In this document: in pieces, positions 23,078 to 33,845 of the stretch | Layout: the number at the start of each line of letters is the position of its first letter | How positions within the stretch are numbered: the first letter of the stretch is position 1 | NCBI RefSeq assembly: GCF_040183065.1 | Contig: NC_091121.1 | Coordinates: 63,582,287 to 63,646,286 of the forward strand | Length of the DNA stretch: 64,000 bases | Direction of reading: 5' to 3' | DNA from: Periplaneta americana | Taxonomy: Eukaryota > Arthropoda > Insecta > Blattodea > Blattidae | Notes under the pieces: generated by a model | Database searches by the model: none | What the model was told of the DNA's origin: nothing | Seen by the model: only the letters and a program-made list of their open reading frames with translations | Position numbers and translations under genes: made by a program

Positions 23078-23580
23078 ATGTCAGTATATTACATTAAATT
23101 TTAAGAGTTAATATATCTCACTACAAAATAATTGTGTATTTACATGTTTAGACATTTCCTACTTCAATGATCATTCATTATATTTCTTGAATGCAGGATA
23201 CAGGTTTTATTGTAACCGCAGTATACTGCTCAGCGTTTACATTAGAGGCATACTCCATCCTTTCCACGCCCCCTTCTCATACAGTCTATACCGCGTGCGT
23301 AGTAAACCTTACGGTTCTCGTGGCAATTCCACGAAGTCTAGTTATTATAGTAGACGGCGGGCTTGGGATACCTTTACGGCGGCAATAGGTTGATGCACAA
23401 TGGAGCTTAGACATGTGACATTACTCTCGTAGGTACGTTTTGTTAAGAACGCAAAATGACCTGTCAGCCGTCTCGCGCGCTGTAGGAACCGAACCTAAGC
23501 CAGCAGAGTGCTGTGCGCAGTCATAGTGAACAGTTGTCTGACGTTAGTGTCGAGGTTGTTTGTCACAGTGTTTACATGTA

Positions 23581-24378
23581 CAGTAGAGCGTCTCGTTTAG
23601 GCACAGTGAAAACGTAAACAAAGTGCAGGTAACGTGTGGGTGAGGTCGAGCCGTACGATAAACACGAGGGATGCACAAGGTTTTAGTTACAATTAATTAT
23701 ATTAATTAACATTAATTGACATTAAATTTTCCAAAAACACACAAAATAAAAGAATACAAATTGCATAACATCATATACACATTTTTAACAAACAAGAAAT
23801 TGTAATGTTGAAATAATTCAATATAACAAATCAAATTTTTCTACTTAGTCTATGTGATGTTGTTTTCAAGCAGCATTTTTACTGTCATGAATTTCATTCT
23901 CTGTATGACTAACATAATATCACCGTCTTCTGTACTGTACCTGAATAAATTGAACTTTGAGAAGGGATAATTATTATGTTTAGGAAATAGTGTTGTCAAT
24001 TCAGACCAATATACTGCAGTTTTGTTAATTCGACCACAGAAGACGGTGATATTTTATTAGTCATACAGAGAATGAAATTTATGACCGTAAAATATGCCGC
24101 TTGAAAGCAACATCATATAAGTACCAAAATTTGATTTGTTATATTGAATTATTTCAACATTACAATTGCTTGTTTCTTAAAATGTGTGTATGATAAAGTT
24201 ATGCAATTTGTGTTCTTTTGTTTTGCGTGTTTTTGGAAAATATAATTTCTTAATGCTTCGCCATAAATGTAACTAAAACCTTTCGCATCCCTCGTGTTTA
24301 TTGCACGGCTCGTCCTCTCCCACACGTTACCTGCACTTTCTTTACGTTTTCACTGTGCCTAAACGAGACGCTCTACTG
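23581..24378. mobile_element. Large foldback element with TA target site
   Basis: Two arms of about 360 bp are near-perfect inverses. The left begins CAGTAGAGCGTCTCGTTTAG and the right ends with its inverse CTAAACGAGACGCTCTACTG. TA flanks both ends (23579-23580, 24379-24380). Arms meet around a 90-bp loop near 23950-24030. The TA site and CAGT-type end suggest a Tc1/mariner/pogo-mobilised MITE. No coding region. Confidence 0.8.
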
Positions 24379-24394
24379 TATTTGGTAACTTTTA

Positions 24395-24590
24395 CAGGTG
24401 CAATGTCGAAACACCAGTCGTATTACTTGCATTCTCCATTGACATCCTGTGATATTGAATGGTCGTTCTCCAAATATAAAAACTGTTGTGATCTCTGCAG
24501 GACGTTTCAGTTCGCAAATCTTCGGATGTATTTTGTTGTTCATTGTAATACTGGCAACGAAAGCGAAGAAAACGGAACCTTGTATGTATA
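24395..24590 (+). pseudogene. hAT-type transposase C-terminal fragment, second
   Basis: The frame contains YLHSPLTSCDIEWSFSKYKN followed by FANLRMYFVVHCN, the same hAT dimerisation signature as at 22930-23060 and plainly related. It is a short remnant without catalytic residues. Confidence 0.65.
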
Positions 24591-24599
24591 AGGTATGTA

Positions 24600-25728
24600 T
24601 GTATTCATGTACTTTATTTTCAATCATAACCAGACTGTACTACCTTTGTTTATGTCCGCAGTGTGTGCCCAGTACCGAATGTGTAAAAGCTAAGTCAATG
24701 CTTGCGTACATTGATTGCTAAAGTATCCCGGTTCCATCCTCTAGTTATTAGGTTTATCAGTGATCAGTCACGTTATGTCTCTGAACGTTTCTCAGACTAT
24801 AGTCTACTATAGGTACAGGCGTGCAAAAAGATTTCCCGCGTTGAATTATTAAGTCCTAACGCGCGGTTCACAAGAAATACGGCGAATTGCACGTCACATG
24901 ACGATATGTGATCCTACATGTAACTATTAGCTTAAAATAAATCTATTCATAGATCTCTTATACGTGTGCTATAAATCGCGTGATCACTTGCGTATTACCG
25001 TAATATCGGAAATATTGAGTAAAGCACTCGCAAAATATCGAAAAAATGACATTGAGTTAGGTTAAAGGACACATTAAATGATAAACAATGATCTCGCCAG
25101 GACTCGAACTCGGCTCTTTAAACGGCCTGTTACACATTATGTCGTCATAAGTGTTGTGAACAAGCGCTTTTGACGCTAGACATGCGCGATGTTGAATTCT
25201 TCGACTCTGAAATATTCTAGCCGAGCACTTTGAAATATTCTCTAGCCGGGCAATATTTTTGTCCACTACTGTACTTTTCACTTGGAAAAGATGTCTATTG
25301 AAATTTGTGTAATATTACTACCGGCGAGAAAATAGTGAATGTTAGAACAGAGTCAAAGGAGAAGAAAAACTTCTACTAAAATCCGAACAAAAATAATGTA
25401 TTGTGGGTTGTGCCATATAAAGATGTTTTGATTGCAAGAAATGCACAAAAATGTAGCTCCGAAAAAGGAACCGTACTCGCGAGTAAGCCCCTGAACGGAA
25501 CCGAAGCTAATACTTAATGAGCACGCTCCGCCTCACCCATCTCCACCTGTACTGCACTTTGTGTTTATGCGCAAACGAAGAGCAGTGGCGGACTGCCATT
25601 ATCACTATGTTGGTCGGCGTGTTCCACTGTTTCACAATGTCTCCTAATCATGGACGTAGTACATTCAAGGATGAAAGGAAAGAAAAATATTTTGTCTTAG
25701 TGGGGAGAATGTGAAATCCTTAATTTGT
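24600..25728. other. No recognisable gene
   Basis: At 25075-25150, on the minus strand, a GAGTTCGAGTCCTGGCGAG word resembles a tRNA B-box region and may be SINE debris. Nothing else identifiable. Confidence 0.4.
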
Positions 25729-26005
25729 GAGTCCACACCTGTGGAGTAACGGTTAGCGCGTCTAGCCGCGAAACCAGGTGGCCCGAGTTCGATTCCCTGT
25801 TGGGGCAAGTTAGCTGGTTGAGGTTTTTTCCTATTTATAACTTGTTGGGCAAACTCGTGGTCCAGGTAACACGGATTTTCTCCGGGATCTCCGGTTCCCC
25901 TGTGGCATCCCAACAAATCTCTCCATCATCTCATCGCGGGTGTAGCATAGATCAGCCTTCTATGGTGCACCCTGGGCAACGATTCTGTCGGTAAATTGGT
26001 CTACA
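25729..26005 (+). mobile_element. SINE family A head fused to a different body
   Basis: The head matches SINE A (GTCCACACCTGTGGAGTAAC through GAGTTCGATTCCCTGTTGGG) into GGTTGAGGTTTTTTCC. The body then diverges into a stretch containing ACTCGTGGTCCAGGTAACAC, TCTCCGGGATCTCCGG, CATCATCTCATCGCGGGTG and CCTTCTATGGTGCACCCTGG. This looks like a distinct SINE subfamily or a chimera. No target duplication was delimited. Confidence 0.75.
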
Positions 26006-26539
26006 CAACTGTCATATGGATGAATTACGGAAATTCAAGTAGCCTACCCGCCATTAAAAAAATATATATTATGCATTTCTCAGCGGTTCATTTCCTCTAT
26101 CGTATCTGAAAGGATATTACTGTTCGTAGTTTATTTTCACGAACTTTACTATTAAACAATATACCGAGTGACTCACCTGCGCTTCTTTATACGAAGTTGC
26201 GTAATATCCTGCACATTCATAGCCAATTCCATAAAACACAGTACTCATAATCGCATCTTAAATGTAAAGGAGCCTTTACAGTGAGGCAACCTGAAGCAAC
26301 CTGGTTGTCCATATCCTATAGCATGCGATTATTTGTTTCCGCCCGTGTTGCCACTTAGCATGCTGTCGCGAGCAATCGTTGAGCATGCTGGCGACATGCA
26401 CTGCGACTAGTTGCTTCAATTTCTGAGCGAGTTTGTGCGGAGACGTCGGAGCACACTGCTGCTGCAGCAGCCTAGCTCCTTTTGACAGGAAGAGGAAACA
26501 TATTCAGAGAAAGATGTGGTTCGGACAGATTTTCGTACA

Positions 26540-26885
26540 TAGTGATAGTGCTCGCAATTACTTATTCAGAAAGTAGTCAAGGTCTCTTTTACTCGTACGA
26601 GTAAAATTTCTGAACAGGTAAACGTCATCAGCAAGAAGTTTCTTGGCATGTCAACGTCAAGAAGAAACACAGGGAAGTGAAGTGCACCCACTGATCACTC
26701 TGAGATGACCCGCTCTTTTTATTTCTGTATCTATAGAAGGTTGTTCTCAAGTTTTTACTTTGTCTTTGGTTTCCTTCAAACAGTCGAACTTCAAAGCTAT
26801 TTCTTCCCATAACTTCACCTTATTATTGTCTTTGTAATTGGGATCCTGCAAATCCCACAAAATGTGTTTTTCGCTGAATTCTTCA
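26540..26885 (-). pseudogene. MADF-domain-like fragment
   Basis: On the minus strand the upstream part reads LWDLQDPNYKDNNKVKLWEE. Then, across one frameshift, come KNLRTTFYRYRNKKSGS and a WVHF-S-CFFLT stretch. This order (W-D-DP-YK, then W-I, then K-LR--Y-R-KSG, then W-F) is the MADF DNA-binding domain pattern. MADF proteins accompany some PIF/Harbinger elements and are also common insect regulators. The frameshift and lack of flanking exons favour a remnant. Confidence 0.5.
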
Positions 26886-27215
26886 TTTATAAACTTTATT
26901 TTATTTTATGAGTTTTTAGTCTTTTAGGTATTCCACCATGTTCTGGAACTTGGCATTTCCAACGTTACGGAACTACGCACAGGTTCCATCATCAGGGCAG
27001 ATAGGTAAAACCAGGGAAGTCGCCTACCCCGTTGTGCTCGTTACGTCAGGCTCGGTCTGTTTAAGCAAGTTGTATTAGAACACTGCATCCTCGGGCTAGC
27101 GTCTCTTACCCGCGGACAAGACACTCCCTATTTTTATTAATAGTTTATTAATATTGTTTTGATGAAAGGATAAATTGTGATAATCCATAAGGAATCATGT
27201 GTTACACGTAGTATA

Positions 27216-27220
<5 letters not shown>

Positions 27221-27252
<32 letters not shown>
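27221..27252. repeat. (TA)n microsatellite
   Basis: About 16 TA units inside the first tandem unit of the retroposon. Confidence 0.9.
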
Positions 27253-27254
<2 letters not shown>

Positions 27255-27519
27255 TAGTGCACTTACGTGTCTTCGTGTTTAAAAAATTGATTGTGTAACA
27301 TATTGCATTAATATTAAGTAATATTGTTTTCATGAAAGAATAAATTTGATAATATCCATAAGGAATAATGTTATAGACGTAGTATAATTAATGCACTTAC
27401 GTGTCTTCGTGTTCTAAAATTTTGACTGTGTAACACAGGCTCCGCCAGGTCGACTCAAGATTGCGAGAGGGCGTACAGGCCTGCTTACGGCTTCCACTGC
27501 GGGCAGTACAGTTGTACAC

Positions 27520-28328
27520 TGCAGTCTATCAGTGGTGGAGCTTATCGAAGTCGCTTGGGGGCACCGGTGCACTGCATTTTGCACCAGGAAAATTATGTGC
27601 TAAAAACATGAACCTTAGCAATGTAATGGATGTTGTGCGAACAATTAATTTCATAAGGTCTAAAGGACTTAATCACAGGGAGTTCAGGGCACTGCTTGAT
27701 GATATTAACAGTGAGTATGGGGATTTACTCTACCATACCGAGGTAAGGTGGTTAAGTCGAGCAAACGTTCTGGAACGTTTTCTCCCACTTAGGAATGAAA
27801 TTGCCTTATTTATGGATGTACATGGGAAACCTGTTAGAAGCCTTGGGTATGGAAGAATATATAAGAATAATGCAACAATTGTGCGAAGACTTCGAACGTA
27901 GATGTCAGGAAATTAGAGAACTTGAACAACAATTTAAGATATTTGCAACACCTTTTTCAGTGAGTGTCCTGGATATTCCTGCTGAACTACAATTAGAAAT
28001 ACTTGATTTATAAAGCGATATTGAGCTAAAGGATAGGTATCGAAACAGAAAAAGTATTAACCATTTCTATACTTGTTTTCCACGAGAAAGGTTTCCTAAA
28101 CTGCACAATCTCGCTGCAAGAACGTTGTGCATGTTCGGGACAACCTACGTATGCGAAACACTGTTTTATTTAATGAAGTTTACAAAGTCACGTCACATAA
28201 GCCAATTAAATGATGAACACTTCAAAGCATGTTTGCGATTGGGTGATACTAAAACAATAGCTCCACGAATTGAAAAGCTGCTTACTAACAGAAAACTGCA
28301 AAAATCACCGCAGATCTCTGATATATAA
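27520..28328 (+). pseudogene. hAT transposase, GTF2IRD2/Charlie-like, broken
   Basis: The sequence reads CILHQEN (27570s, crossing a frameshift), MNLSNVMDVVRTINFIRSKG, EYGDLLYHTEVRWLSR, then ERFLPLRNEIALFM. After a jump come FERRCQEIRELEQQFKIFATPF, FPKLHNLAARTLCMFGTTYVCE and LNDEHFKACLRL. These are the C-terminal catalytic and dimerisation blocks of hAT transposases resembling the GTF2IRD2 domesticated family. At least two frameshifts, one stop (about 28011) and an apparent internal deletion after HGKPV make it inactive. The BED zinc finger and N-terminal half are absent. Confidence 0.8.
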
Positions 28329-28529
28329 GAAAAGGTAGGTCTACTATTACTAGATATTTGAATAACAACGTTTGTGCTGTTGTTTTATTTTGTTAATTGA
28401 ATTGTATAGCAATGAGAAGAAGACAAACAGTGAAGAGTTTTATTTCGTAGTATGTTAATCTGTATAAAAGTGTAGCTTATATTTTGTTTTGTTTCATTGT
28501 TGTGCAAACATGCAAAAATTTATTTCGTA

Positions 28530-29749
28530 CTAGCCGTACCCGTGCGCTCCGCTGCACCCGTTAGAAATAAATATAAAGTAATTACATAATTAAAATAGGA
28601 CATTTGATCTAGGGAACATTCGTGTTTGATAGAAGGATAAATCGTTTAATATGTTACTTAATTTAAATTGCATCCAAATAATTGAAATGCGATCATTTTG
28701 GTCCAGAGACCACTCATTGGTGCAATGACAATGCCTTCAACATGTTTCTTAATTTTTATTACATGCATCCATACTTTAATGAACATTGACACCATTTAGA
28801 TTTAATGTGTATACATTATTTTACTTGTTATAGGTTTCCATTGAATTATGGTAATGACTTAATTTTAACCCTTCTTTTCTACGTATTCAGTAAATAGCGT
28901 TTGGCCCACTATGGTTCTGAATCCTTCAAATAACTTATATTATATTATATTACATTACATTACATGTATTATATTATATTATATTATATTATATTATATT
29001 ATATTATATTATATTATATTATATTATATTATATTATATTATATTACATTATATTATATTAGAAGTTACTGTAATAACATTATAGCATTATGTCCATCTA
29101 GAGAAACTACACTTTCCAATGGTGAAATAATAATTAATTATACAAATCGGTTAATTTAGCTTCCGATATTACTTCATACAAACACAGAAACATTCTCTGT
29201 AGGCTATCTTTCATAGCTTTCGATTGTTGTGTCCAAGGCCCCTTATAGACGAAGTCATTTGTTTTTTATTCCATTATAAGGCCTTAGATGGCAGTTATTT
29301 TAATTTTAAAACTCATTTATCTCATTAAATATCAGTCCTATCAAAATTTTTCAAGGAATAAAACTTATCGCAAATTATTTTTAAAGAAACCTTTGTTATG
29401 TAACATTTTTCACAAAAATCAATAATAAGCAGATATTTCGATTTATTTAATTCAGGCCCCCTTATAACCCTCCTTTTAAATAATGTATTTTGAATGCCAT
29501 ATAGCCTAAAATCTAAGTTACAACGAACTTAATTTATATTCCAATTTTCATCGAAATCCGTTCATCCATTATCGCGTGAAAAGGTAACAAACATACAGAC
29601 AGACAGACAGGCAGACATATAAACAAAAATTTCAAAAAAGCGATTTTCGGTTTCAGGGTGGTTAATTATATATATGTTAGGACCAATTATTTTTGGAAAA
29701 TCGAAAATTACCAGAAAAATTTCGGCTACAGATTTATTATTAATATAGA
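28530..29749 (-). mobile_element. Non-autonomous Helitron-like element, copy 3
   Basis: On the + strand it starts CTAGCCGTACCCGTGCGCTC after an A and ends TTAATATAGA before a T, the mirror of copy 2. It contains the truncated foldback MITE M1 and an expanded pentamer array (28935-29060). It lies inside the hAT element and is the youngest layer of this nest. Length 1220 bp; no ORF. Confidence 0.85.
28935..29063. repeat. (ATATT)n pentanucleotide array
   Basis: About 24 units, within Helitron-like copy 3. A shorter version occupies the same place in copy 2 (19907-19965), and copy 1 lacks the region. Confidence 0.95.
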
Positions 29750-30485
29750 TATAGATGTAGTTAGTTAACTGTACCAAATTGTATAGAGTACTGTTTTCAG
29801 TAGAGTGCAATTAACAGTGAAAGTGTGCTTCAGTTAAAAGCTGAAATTAATTTACATTCTTATCACAAATTTGGTTCATATACAAGTTGTTAGCTCAGCC
29901 ACTGTGGAAGCAGCTACCCTTGCCCGCAGCCGTACGTCAGGGCTCGAGGGTTTGTACGTACGCACGAGAGTGTAGTCACTTGACGCTCCCTGGTGTAACA
30001 TATTTTTATTAATCTTAATAATATTGTTTTGATGAAAGGATAAATTTCGATAATCCACAAGGAATAATGTTTTAGACGAATGCACTTACGTGTCTTCGTG
30101 TTCTACAAATATGATTGTGTAACACATTAAATTAATCTTAAGTAATATTGTTTGATGAAAGTACAAATTTTAGTAATCCATAAGGAATAATGTACTTACG
30201 TGCCTTCTTGTTTAAAAATATTGTATTATAGCTCATTGTATTCATTCTAAATAATATTGTATTAAGAAAGATTCAAGCATGTAATATTACAATAAATGTA
30301 ATGGGGCATGCTGTTAAATAAATGAATTAAATACAAAAAAAAAAAAAAAAGACACTCCCTAGCGTGCATTCGTGGCTGCTGGCTGGTATGCTGTCTCCCT
30401 ACCCTTTGTGCACGATGGAGCATATTTCCTTACCCTCCATGCATTCTACCCATTTCAGCGAGTGCTGATGACCACTGTATTAGAC

Positions 30486-30864
30486 ATTCTGTATCAAATG
30501 AAAGTACTGTATAGTATCCTAGCTTATAGGATAAAGTAGTCATTGTTCAGTACGGAGTATTTTATGCAACATAAATATGTTTCATATTGTTTTCCTGTAG
30601 CTACTTCTGTCCGTGCAAGTTCCTTTTATAATTTTTTCCATCAATTCTTTTGCATGTGTGTAGACTCTCCAATTAAATATATGAAATACGTCTCGTAGAA
30701 CATGAAATTGTGTCCTTATTTCTGTATATATTCTATCTCAGTATTAATTTTATGTTATCACAGTTGCATTTTCATCGAAAGTGGAATGTATATTTCTTAC
30801 ACACAATCGTGTGTAGTCTAGTATGTGGCTGTACATACGCTACATGAGATGCCATAGTCTTGTT
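30486..30864. other. No recognisable gene
   Basis: AT-rich sequence without ORFs or evident repeats. Confidence 0.55.
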
Positions 30865-31124
30865 TTTTTTTTAGTAGGTTATTTTACGATGCTTTATAAA
30901 CATCTAGGTTATTTAGCGTCTGAATGAGATGAAGGTGATAATGCCGGTGAAATAAGTCCGGGATCTAACATCGAAAGTTACCCAGCATTTCCTCATATCA
31001 TATCGGGTTGAGGGAAAACCCCGGAAAAAAACCTCAATGAGATAACTTTCCCCAACCGGGAATCGAACCCGGGCCACCTGGTTTCGCGGCCAGACGCGCT
31101 AGCCATTATTCCACAGGTGTGGAC
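30865..31124 (-). mobile_element. tRNA-derived SINE family A, copy 3
   Basis: The minus strand starts GTCCACACCTGTGGAATAAT, has a B box GGTTCGATTCCC and the central GGTTTTTTTCCGGGGTTTTC block, and ends in a T-rich left edge. The target duplication CCATAGTCTTGTT flanks it (30852-30864, 31125-31137). Confidence 0.9.
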
Positions 31125-31137
31125 CCATAGTCTTGTT

Positions 31138-32011
31138 GTAGCTTGTTAGGCACTCTGTACTTTAACTAGGAAATTGTCAATCTGACGAACCGTCAGTTAT
31201 TTATTGCTCGGTGTTGATGAAACAGTTGTTATTTTAATGAGACATTAGAACATTGACAGCTGTTGATTTGACTTTCATAATTCAAAATCTGACAAAAGTT
31301 GGTGAAACCGGTCCAGAGTTTCAGATTTGGAAACCATTATGAGTCTCATATTCGGAATTACTTATTAACTTAGCATTGAAAATCCCTGGTTAATATGAAA
31401 AATGTATTTCAATAGCTGGCAACCTATACAGATGAAAATAACAATTTCATTTTCTTTACTACCGTTACTTGAAGATATGTGCCAGCTGCAAAAATTCTAG
31501 CACCGCTTCTTAAAGTAGTGAAAGCAAAGCAAATTCGAGACATGGACCGAAAACCCGAAAAGGAACTTCGGCTTCAGAATGGTAGGAGACAACATTTGTC
31601 GCCGAAGTACAGTACCATATTATATTAGGGAATGAATTCATATTTGGTTCCCGTACCTTAAGAAATAGATGGACACTATCACTGTGCTGTTAGACACCTG
31701 GCATGACAATTGTGTATAGTGTACATCCATAAAAAGCTACTCATGGACTTCATTAAATGCGTCGTTAGACATCACATGTCTGAGACGTGTTGACTGTAAG
31801 GTTGCTGATGGCATTGTAGATATTTACGTTTCTAATAAGTTAAGGTCGATTTGAACAAATGATGACCGTGAAATGCATCATTGGCAGGACAAGACTGATC
31901 ATGCAACAGATGTTCACAGTGAAATTGGACGTGCTGGTTGTTACTTATGTCTCAACGTCATTAATTTATCTACTCCCACTGAGATCGAAATAAAAGAACA
32001 GGACTGGAAGC
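31138..32011. other. No recognisable gene
   Basis: No domain-bearing ORF. The frame at 31873-32160 overlaps the SINE-like repeat to its right and is not a gene. Confidence 0.5.
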
Positions 32012-32452
32012 GAAGGAAAGGGAATGGAATTTCGGGAGGAGGGCACTACGACGTAGCACTGCGACCTTTCAAGATCTGTTGTGCTAACCCTCAAGCTAGT
32101 CGCATTTCCAAACCCACACCAGCTGACTACACTAAAGTTAGCTGCGTACCCAGGTTTTGAACAGGCAACCCCACTCGTCTGTAGGCCAGCCCCCTCCGTG
32201 CGTTGCCAGTGAGCGCTGCTATGGAATAATGACGAAATGGAGAAATGTTGATGGAATGATTTAGATGCCTAATCTGTGGAAACGTGAGAACTCAGAGAAA
32301 AACCTCAACTGCGACCTTGTCCGCCACAATTGTCACTATGGATTTTTCCTTTTCAATGATAAATCCCAGGCCTGATCCGAGACTCGAACCTGGACCGCGT
32401 GCGTGACAGGCTGAAGGTCTGATCACTCACCCACCGCAGGAGTTGGACTGGA
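32012..32452 (-). mobile_element. Possible long tRNA-derived SINE (family D)
   Basis: The minus-strand head CTCCTGCGGTGGGTGAGTGA looks like an A-box region and GGTCCAGGTTCGAGTCTCGG holds a B box. The body runs through AGAAAAACCTCAACTGCGAC (plus strand) to the GGGAATGGAATTTCGGGAGG block. I recall similar long SINEs in insects. No second copy is in the window and no target duplication was found, so it is tentative. Confidence 0.45.
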
Positions 32453-32889
32453 AGGGACTACTTACTGAAATTCAAGAAATGAGCTGTGTTGGCAAATCAT
32501 TTCTTCTGTACCTTCTTAGAATGAATTAATTTAATCATAGTTAAATGGTTAAATGATGCTCTGACCACATTGCATCTAGTAATGTATTAATGAACATACT
32601 GTAATGGTATGCAACAGAGAGAACAGTGACATGATTCTCACTCTAATTACTACGATTGAGCGTTTTCGTAGGAGAAGACAATAATATGCAGAAAACGTGC
32701 ATGTTTACTTAATTTTATTATACATCTTGATTACACAACTTTTAACACTGTATCACTTCTTTTATTCTTTGCAATCATCAATAGTACGTCTATTTGAAGG
32801 CTCTGTAGTAGGCAATGCAAATGTTCTCTGTGGTAAACTATGATGATGTTGAGTACATAATGCACAAGGGTCCTGTCTAATTGTTGCAG
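32453..32889. other. Intron sequence upstream of the first recognised XKR exon
   Basis: AT-rich. It ends with TTGTTGCAG at 32881-32889, the acceptor of the first recognised exon. The preceding XKR exons were not found in the window. Confidence 0.5.
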
Positions 32890-33099
32890 GAGTATCTGCT
32901 GTCGCCTCACTTGCTTCCCTGGCCTGGGCTGTTGCAGCGTACACCAGGGCCATGCGCCTGGCTCGCCCTGACAAGACTCGTGTGTCATGGCCTGGTCTTG
33001 TGTGTCAAGCCACGTGGCGCGGTGGTATGGTCACTGCCAGAATTGCCACCCTCGTGCTATTTGCTGTTGGCTTCCATGCTTGGCTCTTCCTTTTTATTG
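32890..33099 (+). CDS. XKR: XK-related protein, internal exon (first found)
   Basis: The exon lies between a CAG acceptor (32887-32889) and a GTAGGT donor (33100). The reading frame leaves two leading bases and one trailing base and gives 69 complete codons. It encodes a membrane segment VSAVASLASLAWAVAAYTRA, then a basic loop ending WPGLVCQATWRG, then RIATLVLFAVGFHAWLFLFI. This aligns by eye with the middle of the Pfam XK-related family, where SLxSLxWALxxY and FxxLWRxFTxxSRVxxxALF are conserved. XKR proteins are multi-pass plasma-membrane proteins, some of which scramble phospholipids after caspase cleavage. The opposing ORFs at 32731-32988 are shadows. Confidence 0.9.
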
Positions 33100-33387
33100 G
33101 TAGGTGAATTCGGTATACTGAACATGCTGGTTTCTTCGTATTTCTGTTCCTCTTAGTCTGTGTTCAGTTTAAGTAGCCAGCCATTGTCTTTGTCGACGTC
33201 ATTACGATTATCGTCAATCATGGATGAGGTAATACATAGACTTATTTCTGCCTCATTCATTAGTTTCTTTAAGGTCTATGTTTCGTCTGTTCGCCTTTAG
33301 TGTATAGTCTGTTTTTCTAGACCAGTGATTCCCAAACTTTTTGAAAACGCGACCCACTTGTGGGAGACAATTTTGTTTTGACCCCCC

Positions 33388-33619
33388 AGTTGGCCTGCTT
33401 GGCGCAGTTGGTATAGTGCTGACTTTCTATGCCTGAGGTTGCAGGTTCGATCCCGGACCAGGTTGATGGCATTTATGTGTGCTTAAATACGATAGGCTCA
33501 TGTCGGTAGATTTACTGGCATGTAAAAGAACTCCTGAGGGACAAAAGTCCAGCACACCGGTGACGCTGATATAACCTCGGCATTTGCGATCGTCGTTAAA
33601 TAAAACATAACATTTAACC
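33388..33619 (+). mobile_element. tRNA-derived SINE family B, copy 2
   Basis: Same organisation as 16413-16635, with head GTTGGCCTGCTTGGCGCAGT, B box GGTTCGATCCCGG, and body through GGCTCATGTCGGTAGATTT to CATAACATTTAACC. The flanks TTTTGACCCCC and CTTTGACCTCT probably mark a target duplication. It lies inside the hAT remnant. Confidence 0.85.
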
Positions 33620-33802
33620 TTTGACCTCTCACTGCGGTACTGGTATTCGAAAAATATAAATTCCCGCAAAATCGAAAATAACGACAATTTTACTCAAAAC
33701 CAGTGGATACACTACACACCACGAGGGAAAAGACTTATCAGAGGACGTTACAAGAGATTGTTGGAGACCGTAACAGATCACTGAGCCTACTACCTGAAAG
33801 GA

Positions 33803-33808
33803 TGATGT

Positions 33809-33845
<37 letters not shown>
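33803..33845. repeat. (GAT)n microsatellite
   Basis: About 14 GAT units in the XKR intron; the poly-Ser and poly-Ile frames are artefacts. Confidence 0.95.

Larger units (their letters stand above)
27436..29992 (+). mobile_element. GTF2IRD2-type hAT transposon, defective
   Basis: An exact 8-bp duplication GTGTAACA lies at 27428-27435 and 29993-30000. Ends read CAGGCTCCGCCAGGTCGACT and, inverted, CAGGGAGCGTCAAGTGACTA, which fits hAT. It carries a broken transposase (27520-28328) on the + strand and a later Helitron-like insertion (28530-29749). Its target was the third junction of the tandem-repeat retroposon. Confidence 0.8.
27130..30350 (+). mobile_element. Poly(A)-tailed tandem-repeat retroposon, split by hAT
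   Basis: Flanked by a direct repeat GACACTCCCT (27120-27129, 30351-30360) and ending in about 16 A residues. What remains after removing the hAT insertion is four to five diverged units of about 115-170 bp. Each holds TAATATTGTTTTGATGAAAG, TCCATAAGGAATAATG and CACTTACGTGTCTTCGTGTT, with GTGTAACA ending the first three; the last is degraded. The end reads GCATGCTGTTAAATAAATGA before the tail. No ORF. The tail and target duplication indicate LINE-dependent retroposition. Confidence 0.65.
27081..30477. mobile_element. hAT-like MITE family M2, copy 2, split by a nested insertion
   Basis: The left piece (27081-27129) holds CTCGGGCTAGCGTCTCTTACC. The right piece (30351-30477) holds CATTTCAGCGAGTGCTGATG. 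Both match the short element at 9189-9363. TATTAGAA and TATTAGAC flank the outer ends (27073-27080, 30478-30485). Everything between 27130 and 30350 arrived later. Confidence 0.65.

Noticed and set aside
31873..32160. 95-codon ORF as a gene
   Set aside because: Overlaps the SINE-like repeat at 32012-32452, has no domain, and continues past a stop as repeat sequence.
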